Shown: one piece after another, positions 58,224 through 64,000 of the stretch
Layout: the number at the start of each line of letters is the position of its first letter
Position numbering within the stretch: the first letter of the stretch is position 1
Assembly (NCBI RefSeq): GCF_002198115.1
Contig: NZ_NGNR01000003.1
Coordinates: 1-64,000 of the forward strand
From: Robiginitalea sediminis
Lineage (GTDB): Bacteria > Bacteroidota > Bacteroidia > Flavobacteriales > Flavobacteriaceae
Length of the DNA stretch: 64,000 nt
Direction of reading: 5' to 3'
Translations under genes and position numbers: made by a program
Notes under the pieces: generated by a model
What the model saw: only the letters and a program-made list of their open reading frames with translations
Database searches by the model: none
Told to the model about the DNA's origin: nothing

Positions 58224-58748
58224 TTACCCGCTCTTACCCTTGGGCTTGTTGCGGTCCCTGCGGAGGAAGGTGGTAAACGGGCGACACTGTTCCAACAAGC
58301 GCCTGCCCAGCACGTCGTCCGGATTCTTGCGGATGCGGAGCATCACAACCATCAGGGAGGGCATATACCGGAGCAGGAACCGCACTTCCGGGAAGGACTG
58401 GTGAGTAAGGGTGTAATTGCGTTTGCAAAAGGAACACCGCAGCACCAATAACCGGCGGTCGTGTTCCCATAACTGCAGCCGGCCGGCATCGCAGTGCCTG
58501 CAGGCCCCCAGTTTCCGGTCTAGGGAACCCATCAGGTAGTTCAGGATCAGCAGGCGGTGCATGGTAGGGCGGTGCAGCCGGAGCCACTTCCGTGCCCTGT
58601 GGCGTTCCAAAAGAGGGTGTATCCGGTAAAAATAAAAGAGGACCATGAACAGGGGTATCCCCGTACTCAGCAGCAATACCGGGCCGATATCGACCCAAAA
58701 GGAAAGGGGGCACACGGGGTTAATGGCCAGTGGGGGTGGGGGATTCAA
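58224..58748 (-). CDS. Hypothetical membrane protein with zinc-ribbon cysteines
   Basis: 174 aa. One membrane helix near the N-terminus (VDIGPVLLLSTGIPLFMVLFYFY). The rest is basic and has two Cys pairs, CRHCDAG and CSFCKRN, spaced by 19 residues, as in a zinc ribbon. The C-terminus is strongly basic (FLRRDRNKPKGKSG). No named family is recognised. It ends at the edge of the tRNA-trailing repeat block. Confidence 0.7.
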   Translation of the reverse strand: MNPPPPLAINPVCPLSFWVDIGPVLLLSTGIPLFMVLFYFYRIHPLLERHRARKWLRLHRPTMHRLLILNYLMGSLDRKLGACRHCDAGRLQLWEHDRRLLVLRCSFCKRNYTLTHQSFPEVRFLLRYMPSLMVVMLRIRKNPDDVLGRRLLEQCRPFTTFLRRDRNKPKGKSG

Positions 58749-58853
58749 CCAAAGGTCCTGATGCGTTCGTTCGGGGGTTTAAATTGGAAAATTCCTCGCG
58801 TATCTGCAAGGGATCGGCCTTGCTTTACCCGAAATTTTCCGATTTCTTAAAGC

Positions 58854-60131
58854 TCAGAGGATATCCAGAATCCGCTCCAGCGCCATGCCCCTGGAGGCCT
58901 TGATCAGGATCGTAGCCGGGCCTTTGGGAGGGTTTGCCTTCAGGGCGTCTGCCAGGCCTTTGTACTCCGGGAAACAGGTCGCTTCCAGGCCCGCGGCACT
59001 GAAGTGAGCACCCACCAGGTAGAGGGCATCCAGGCCCAGGTCAATGGCCTTCTGCCCGATAAACCTATGTTCGGCCATGGCGTCTTCACCCAGTTCGAAC
59101 ATATCCCCAAGGATGGCTATTTTTTTAGGGGCTTGCAGGGAGGCAAATTGGTCCAGTGCGGCTTCCATACTGCTGGGGTTGGCGTTGTAGGCGTCCAGTA
59201 CAATCTGCAAATCCCCTTTCTGAACCAGTTGGGAGCGGTTGTTGGAGGGGACGTAGGATTCCAGGGCGGCCCGGATCTCCTCAATAGGTACGCCAAAATA
59301 CTTGCCCATCAGGGCCGCCACGGCGCAATTGGTGAAATTATAGCCCCCCATGAGCTGGGTATGGATGCGTTCCCCATCCAGTTCGAGGCAGACAAAGGGG
59401 TTGGCGCCCAGGTCCCGGATGGTGAAGTAGGCCGGATTGGACGTACTGAAACCCACCTTGCGGGTATAGCCCGACAGCTTCTCCACCTGTATGGGGTCGT
59501 CTGCGTTTAAAAAGAGGGTCTTGTCCCGTTCCATCAGGCGTCGGTACATCTCGCTTTTACCCTTGATGACCCCCTGCACCCCCCCGAACCCTTCCAGGTG
59601 GGCTTTCCCGAAGTTGGTAATATACCCGAAGTCCGGGAGGGCCAGGCGGCAGAGGAAGTCGATTTCCCCCTGGTGGTTGGCCCCCATCTCCACCACGGCC
59701 ATTTCGGTTTCGGGCTTCAGGCGGAGCAGGGTTAAGGGCACGCCTATGTGGTTGTTCAGGTTGCCCCGGGTGTTTATCAGGTCGTATTTGCGGCCCAGGA
59801 CCGCTGCGATGAGTTCCTTGGTCGTGGTTTTCCCGTTGCTGCCGGTCAGGGCTACGATCCGGGTGCCGCAGTATTCCCGGTGGTAGGTGCCAAGCTGCTG
59901 CAGGGCTTCCAGGGCATCGGGCACCAGGATAGCCCGCGGGTGGCTTGCGAATTCCTCCTGGTCCACAACGGCCCAGGAAGCGCCTTTTTCCAGGGCATCT
60001 TCCGCAAATTCGTTCCCGTTAAACCGCTCTCCTTTTAAGGCGAAGAATAGGCTCCCCTCAGGGATATTCCTGCTGTCTGTGGTTACCTGCCCCCCTTCCA
60101 GGAAGCGCTGGTGCAAAACTTCGGTGGTCAT
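58854..60131 (-). CDS. murF: UDP-MurNAc-tripeptide D-alanyl-D-alanine ligase
   Basis: 425 aa. It adds D-Ala-D-Ala to the peptidoglycan precursor in the cytoplasm with ATP. The ATP-binding loop is VALTGSNGKTTTKELIAAVL (about 93-112), followed by NTRGNLNNHIGVPLTLLRL and EMGANHQGEIDFLCRLALP. The C-terminal ligase domain has VLDAYNANPSSMEAALDQF. The N-terminal domain starts VTTDSRNIPEGSLFFALKG as in MurF. murF next to gldJ is the arrangement known in related flavobacteria. Confidence 0.96.
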   Translation of the reverse strand: MTTEVLHQRFLEGGQVTTDSRNIPEGSLFFALKGERFNGNEFAEDALEKGASWAVVDQEEFASHPRAILVPDALEALQQLGTYHREYCGTRIVALTGSNGKTTTKELIAAVLGRKYDLINTRGNLNNHIGVPLTLLRLKPETEMAVVEMGANHQGEIDFLCRLALPDFGYITNFGKAHLEGFGGVQGVIKGKSEMYRRLMERDKTLFLNADDPIQVEKLSGYTRKVGFSTSNPAYFTIRDLGANPFVCLELDGERIHTQLMGGYNFTNCAVAALMGKYFGVPIEEIRAALESYVPSNNRSQLVQKGDLQIVLDAYNANPSSMEAALDQFASLQAPKKIAILGDMFELGEDAMAEHRFIGQKAIDLGLDALYLVGAHFSAAGLEATCFPEYKGLADALKANPPKGPATILIKASRGMALERILDIL

Positions 60132-60143
60132 GCCTGTAAAGAT

Positions 60144-60171
60144 AAAAAGCCCCGACGAATGTCGGGGCTTT
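60144..60171 (-). terminator. Terminator of gldJ
   Basis: Stem AAAGCCCCGAC/GTCGGGGCTTT with a four-base loop and a T-rich run on the minus strand, between the gldJ stop and the murF start. Confidence 0.8.
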
Positions 60172-60192
60172 CAGGTCAGGATTTACGTTTCC

Positions 60193-61863
60193 TTATTTGC
60201 GGACTTTTTTGCCGCGAACGGTTTTGTTCTTGAGTTTGGATTTAGACCCCACGCGGGACATGGCGCAGCGGAACCCGAGGTAGTCGGTGGCCATATACTG
60301 CGGCAGGTAGCGGCGTTGGGCCGGATCCAGCCAGTAGGCGCGGTCTCTCCAGGACCCTCCTTTAAATACCCGCACCTCGTCGTTGATCAGGCTGGTACGG
60401 GAATTGCTTTCGTCGTACTGGCGGATGAGGTTGCCGGCAGAATCGCGCTCCACCTTGTGGGCGGGTGCGTTGTACATTTTCGGGGTCTCTTCCTCTTCGT
60501 CGGCAAAGTAGGAGGCAAAGCGTGAGGAACTGGCATCCCCGTCGCGGTACCCGCGGTTGTCGCTCTTGGAGAAGTTGGTCCGCAGGTAGGTCTCTTCCTC
60601 GTCTACGGGAACCATCTTGATTTCACCCGGCAGGTTGGTGGCAACCACCTTCCCAGTGGGCAGGGTGTCGTATTTGATGCTGTCGCGAAGTACAACTACC
60701 TTCCCGTCTTCGCCAATGGCTTTCTTCATAAAGACGTTTCCGCGGAAGTAGTTGAAGTCGCTGATTTCGTCGTCTACAATGGGGCGGTATACATCGGCCA
60801 CCCACTCGGCTACGTTCCCGGCCATGTCATACAGACCATGGTCATTGGGCTTGTAGGATTTAACCGGAGCGGTGATATCGGCTCCGTCGTCGGACCACCC
60901 GGCAATCCCGCCGTAGTCTCCTTTGCCCTGCTTGAAGTTGGCGAGCTGATCGCCCCGTCCCACGCGCTGGCCATTACGGGTGTAATCGCCTTCCCATGGG
61001 TATTTCTTCCGGCCGCGGTAGTTGTTGTACTCCCGGCTTCCCGCCAGGGCCTGTGCGGCGTACTCCCACTCGGTTTCGGTGGGCAGGCGGTACTCCGGCA
61101 TGATAATCCCGCTGCTACGGGTGGCGAAAACCGGTACGGAGTCCTTCTGGGCCTTCCCAACCAGGGAGTCTATCTGGCCGCCGTATACAGATTCCGGACG
61201 GTTCAGGTAGGCTTCGGTACTGAAAGTCCCGCCTATTTCGCCATTCATGGCGCGGTATTTTACTTCGTCGGCCAGGTAACCTTCCCGCTCGAGCATGGCT
61301 TCGTTCACGCGGTCGGTACGCCATTCGGCAAACTGCACGGCCTGCACCCAGTTCACGCCCACCACCGGATATTCGGCATAGGCGGGGTGGCGCAGGTAGT
61401 TGTTGGTCATGGTCTCGTTAAACCCAAGCCTGTTCCGCCATACCAGGGTGTCCGGGAGGGCACCTACATAGATATTGGTATACTGGGGGTTTTCGGGGGG
61501 GTAAACACTTTTGAGGTAGTCCAGGTATTCCAGGTACATCACGTTGGTCACCTCGGTTTCATCCATGTAGAAGGATTGGACGTGCTGGGTGGTGGGGGTG
61601 TTGTTCCAGTCGTGCATCACGTCGTCCTGCAATTTCCCCTTGGTGAATGTTCCTCCTTCGACAAAAACCAGGCCGGGGGCGGTTTCCTGCTCCTTGAATT
61701 CCGTATTGTACTGGAAACCTCCTTCCTTGGCATTAATCTTCCAGCCAGTGGCCCGGGATACGTTCTTGGAACCTCCCCCGGAGGAGTTCTTGCAGCTCTG
61801 AAGGCCAAAAGAACCGGCAACGAGTATTGCCGAGAGAAATGCGCTGATTCGTGTGTGTTTCAT
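60193..61863 (-). CDS. gldJ: Gliding motility / type IX secretion lipoprotein GldJ
   Basis: 556 aa. Lipoprotein signal (ILVAGSFGLQSCKNSSGGG). The body is a formylglycine-generating-enzyme-like (SUMF1) domain: LVFVEGGTFTKGK, FYMDETEVTNVMYLEYLDYL, YPVVGVNWVQAVQFAEW, YRLPTETEWEYAAQAL, and KGGSWRDRAYWLDPAQRRY near the end. GldJ forms part of the outer-membrane ring that supports gliding and type IX secretion in Bacteroidota. The C-terminal tail ends KNKTVRGKKVRK. Its usual neighbour on the other strand is porU, which is not here (see findings). Confidence 0.96.
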   Translation of the reverse strand: MKHTRISAFLSAILVAGSFGLQSCKNSSGGGSKNVSRATGWKINAKEGGFQYNTEFKEQETAPGLVFVEGGTFTKGKLQDDVMHDWNNTPTTQHVQSFYMDETEVTNVMYLEYLDYLKSVYPPENPQYTNIYVGALPDTLVWRNRLGFNETMTNNYLRHPAYAEYPVVGVNWVQAVQFAEWRTDRVNEAMLEREGYLADEVKYRAMNGEIGGTFSTEAYLNRPESVYGGQIDSLVGKAQKDSVPVFATRSSGIIMPEYRLPTETEWEYAAQALAGSREYNNYRGRKKYPWEGDYTRNGQRVGRGDQLANFKQGKGDYGGIAGWSDDGADITAPVKSYKPNDHGLYDMAGNVAEWVADVYRPIVDDEISDFNYFRGNVFMKKAIGEDGKVVVLRDSIKYDTLPTGKVVATNLPGEIKMVPVDEEETYLRTNFSKSDNRGYRDGDASSSRFASYFADEEEETPKMYNAPAHKVERDSAGNLIRQYDESNSRTSLINDEVRVFKGGSWRDRAYWLDPAQRRYLPQYMATDYLGFRCAMSRVGSKSKLKNKTVRGKKVRK

Positions 61864-62294
61864 CTGTATTTAGGACTTAGGTTCAAAACCGGGGACATCG
61901 GGCCCAGGTCGCTCACTTATTTTTATGGCTTTACGGCATATACAACGGGCAATTGCCCATTATATTTTATACAGCGCCTAAAAAATGGACCCCGGTTGGC
62001 AGGGCATGTCCAGGCCACTGTTATTTCCAATGATAACGGCTAAAAAACCATAATAGTATGAGGGTTCCCATCCTTTTTGAAGATGCCCGGGGCAATGTCC
62101 CTGCAGGTCATTCCGGGTGGCGGGCAAAGGGAAGCGCAGCGGTTGCGGCAGCGGACTGCCCGGCATGTGGTCGAAATTACCGGGTGCCGGCACAAGATTT
62201 AACCGAAAAAGACGTTTGCATACAATACATCGGATAAATTTTTGTTATTCTTTGTTTATTATCAATTTTGAAGCACTAAAACGCCCTAGTAGAA
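61864..62294. other. Divergent gldJ-porV intergenic region (431 bp)
   Basis: Contains no complete gene of normal size. Only a short frame at 62058-62237 could be coding. No remnant of porU was recognised. The last 80 bases before porV are AT-rich and hold the promoter, with poorly defined TTTG-containing candidates (CAATTTTG at about 62261-62268). Confidence 0.5.
62058..62237 (+). CDS. Possible small protein with one Cys pair
   Basis: 59 aa from ATG 62058. The sequence contains AADCPACGRNYRVPAQDL, a half zinc ribbon reminiscent of MJ0042-type zinc fingers, with only one further Cys near the end. It lies in the otherwise empty gldJ-porV interval. Codon use is not clearly coding. It may be a chance frame or a remnant. 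Confidence 0.25.
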   Translation: MRVPILFEDARGNVPAGHSGWRAKGSAAVAAADCPACGRNYRVPAQDLTEKDVCIQYIG

Positions 62295-63440
62295 ATGAAA
62301 AAACTATGGATCCTTGTTTTGCTGGCTATAGCCGGTAAGGCTATGGGGCAGCAAGGCGAACGCGTTATTACCACTGCCGTGCCCTTCCTGACCATTGCGT
62401 CGGATGCCCGTTCGTCCGCCATGGGGGATATAGGAGTGGCCACCACCACCGACGCCTTTTCCCAGCAATGGAACCCTGCCAAATTTGCCTTTGCCGAGCG
62501 CAAGATGGGCATCGGTATCAGTTATACCCCTTACCTGGAGAGTATCATTACTGATATAGCCCTGCTTAACGGTAGCTTTTACAACAAAATAAATGAGCGC
62601 AGCGCCTTTGGCGTTTCCCTTCGCTATTTCACGCTGGGGGAGATCGAGCTCCGGAATACTTTCCAGGAAGAAGGACAGTTGGTCAAACCCAACGAACTCG
62701 CTATTGACGGGTCCTACGCCCTGAAACTTTCGGACTTTTTCTCGATGGCTGTAGCCGGTCGCTTCATCAGCTCCAACCTGGAGATCCCGCAATTGGGCAA
62801 TGCCGTGCAATCCGGCAATACCTTTGCCGTGGATGTTGCCGGGTACTACCGCGGACCGGAAAAAGCTTATAACAGCTTCGACGGACGCTGGAGGGCCGGT
62901 TTCAATATTTCCAACCTCGGTGGAAAAATCAAATACGACGACGGCGGGCAGGAAAACTTTCTCCCCACCAACCTGGCCCTGGGCGGAGGCTTCGATTTTA
63001 TCTTCGACGCAGACAACGTCCTGGCCCTGACGGCTGAGGTCAATAAACTTCTGGTGCCAACGCCCCAGGATTTTGACGGCGACGGGGACCTGGACCTGGA
63101 AGACAACCAGGAATACCAGAGTATCGGGTTTTTCGAAGGGGTCTTTAAATCCCTGGGCGACGCCCCGGACGGCTTTTCAGAGGAGTTGCAGGAGATGACC
63201 TGGGCCCTGGGTGCCGAATACAGCTTCCGCCAGCAATTCATGCTGCGGGGTGGTTACTTTAACGAATCCGAAGAAAAAGGGTTCCGGAAATTCTTCAGCC
63301 TTGGGGCGGGGTTCCGGTATAACAATATCCAGATAGACCTTTCCTATCTGTTCTCTACGGCACAGGTGCGAAACCCCCTGGAGAACACCCTTCGCTTCTC
63401 CCTTAGCTTCAATCTGGGTGAGGAGTTCTATAACGACTAA
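62295..63440 (+). CDS. porV: Type IX secretion outer-membrane protein PorV
   Basis: 381 aa. Signal peptide (LWILVLLAIAGKAMGQ), then the family start VPFLTIASDARSSAMGDIGVATTTDAFSQQWNPAKFAFAERKMGIGISYTPYL. The remainder alternates as a beta-barrel and ends FRYNNIQIDLSYLFSTAQ...LRFSLSFNLGEEF. PorV (LptO) is the shuttle that takes cargo from the secretion channel to the PorU sortase for attachment to the cell surface. It precedes cdd, as in other flavobacteria, but follows gldJ without porU between. Confidence 0.95.
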   Translation: MKKLWILVLLAIAGKAMGQQGERVITTAVPFLTIASDARSSAMGDIGVATTTDAFSQQWNPAKFAFAERKMGIGISYTPYLESIITDIALLNGSFYNKINERSAFGVSLRYFTLGEIELRNTFQEEGQLVKPNELAIDGSYALKLSDFFSMAVAGRFISSNLEIPQLGNAVQSGNTFAVDVAGYYRGPEKAYNSFDGRWRAGFNISNLGGKIKYDDGGQENFLPTNLALGGGFDFIFDADNVLALTAEVNKLLVPTPQDFDGDGDLDLEDNQEYQSIGFFEGVFKSLGDAPDGFSEELQEMTWALGAEYSFRQQFMLRGGYFNESEEKGFRKFFSLGAGFRYNNIQIDLSYLFSTAQVRNPLENTLRFSLSFNLGEEFYND

Positions 63441-63464
63441 TCCCTTTTTTGTTTCAAAATACAG

Positions 63465-63488
63465 ACCCGCCTCATGGCGGGTTTTTTT
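63465..63488 (+). terminator. Terminator of porV
   Basis: Stem ACCCGCC/GGCGGGT with a four-base loop and seven T, 24 bases after the porV stop and before cdd. Confidence 0.8.
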
Positions 63489-63522
63489 GTGGCTTCCGCC
63501 GGGTAAGTCGTATCTTTTGCCT

Positions 63523-64000
63523 ATGGAACGCAAACACATTGGTTTCGAAATGCTGATCTACCCGGACCGGCAGGCCCTTACCGAAGCGGACCGGGAGCTG
63601 TTGGCACAGGCCGAACAGGCGGCCCGATCCGCCTACGCACCCTACAGCCGCTTCCGGGTGGGGGCTGCCGTACGCATGGATAATGGGGAGGTGGTCCTTG
63701 GCAGTAACCAGGAGAACGCCTCTTTCCCCTCGGGCCTGTGTGCGGAGCGGGTAGCCGTTTTCCAGGCCGGAGCCCGTTACCCGGGGGTAGCCATCCGCTG
63801 TATTGCCATCCACGTAAACCCGGAAGGTGCCCAGGACGACGAGCCCGCCGCCCCCTGTGGCAATTGCCGCCAGTCCATCCACGAGTACGAGTTCCGACAG
63901 CAATCCCCTATCCGCTATCTTCTGCAGGCCTCCGGGGGCCGGGTATTTGAATGCCCTTCCACAGCTGCCCTGCTACCCCTGGGGTTTGGCCCCAATGCCC
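63523..64000 (+). CDS. cdd: Cytidine deaminase, cut by the window edge
   Basis: 159 residues visible from ATG 63523 (MERKHIGFEMLIYPDRQAL); family length is about 160, so only the last few codons are missing. It deaminates cytidine and deoxycytidine to uridine and deoxyuridine. The zinc site is present: FPSGLCAERVAVF (Cys and catalytic Glu) and APCGNCRQ (two Cys). YAPYSRFRVGAAV is typical. Position after porV is conserved in Flavobacteriaceae. Confidence 0.95.
   Translation, partial: MERKHIGFEMLIYPDRQALTEADRELLAQAEQAARSAYAPYSRFRVGAAVRMDNGEVVLGSNQENASFPSGLCAERVAVFQAGARYPGVAIRCIAIHVNPEGAQDDEPAAPCGNCRQSIHEYEFRQQSPIRYLLQASGGRVFECPSTAALLPLGFGPNA

Noticed and set aside
1-64000. CRISPR array, prophage, insertion sequence or toxin-antitoxin system
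   Set aside because: No array of short spaced repeats, no transposase, integrase or phage structural gene, and no small paired toxin-like genes were seen on either strand.

Overview
The window looks like chromosome from a high-GC marine-type member of the Flavobacteriaceae (Bacteroidota). Robiginitalea or a close relative is my guess; no rRNA is present to fix the genus. The reasons are a GldJ gliding lipoprotein and a PorV type IX secretion protein, many TonB-type and lipoprotein genes, promoters with the Bacteroidota -7 box TAnnTTTG, and dense, GC-rich coding. There is no phage, insertion sequence or CRISPR array.

Layout. 1-13.6 kb: a cupredoxin-like lipoprotein, gltBD glutamate synthase, an acyl-CoA dehydrogenase, a Glu/Leu-type dehydrogenase, NhaD, and an ExbB-ExbD-TonB-like set ending in folC. 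14.9 kb: tRNA-Val(UAC) followed by an unusual repeat block. 15.4-20.7 kb: small membrane and metal-related genes (YjdM, lysoplasmalogenase, a His-rich DUF4198 protein with HupE) and a zinc-metalloprotease lipoprotein. 20.8-30.0 kb: a tightly packed L-arabinose operon (abfA-araB-araD-araA-galM-symporter) with a divergent Nudix-type AraR regulator. 30.0-34.3 kb: amidohydrolase, AraC regulator, dienelactone hydrolase, flavodoxin, and a YtfI/GerW pair. 34.4-38.9 kb: a heme-uptake locus (DUF6607, TonB receptor, HmuY-like lipoprotein, DoxX). 39.0-40.7 kb: a DUF6090 remnant and a GH32 fructanase. 40.8-57.7 kb: a stress/fermentation region with universal stress proteins, deoC, pta-ackA, DUF2267, a sigma-like factor, Hsp20, and a LOV-domain histidine kinase with a REC-Crp response regulator. 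57.8 kb: tRNA-Val(GAC) with the same repeat family behind it. 58.2-64 kb: murF, gldJ, porV and the start of cdd.

The most interesting signal is a regulon that can be read directly from the DNA. Ten promoters between 34.3 and 57.7 kb carry the same 44-bp module. In gene orientation it is a palindrome VTGAY-N4-RTCAT, then exactly 22 bases, then a -7 element with core ACCTT. This is the geometry of class II Crp/Fnr activation. The obvious candidate activator is the REC-cNMP-HTH response regulator encoded here, whose own operon has the module. Its partner kinase contains a complete LOV (blue-light, FMN) domain at all key positions except the signalling glutamine, which is isoleucine. The proposed members are the YtfI/GerW pair, a PepSY-like protein, a flavin reductase-M20 peptidase-P-loop operon, a WG-repeat protein, DUF2267, two universal stress proteins, the sigma-like operon, the kinase operon and Hsp20.

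All gene functions are inferred from protein family features visible in the sequence. No database searches were run.
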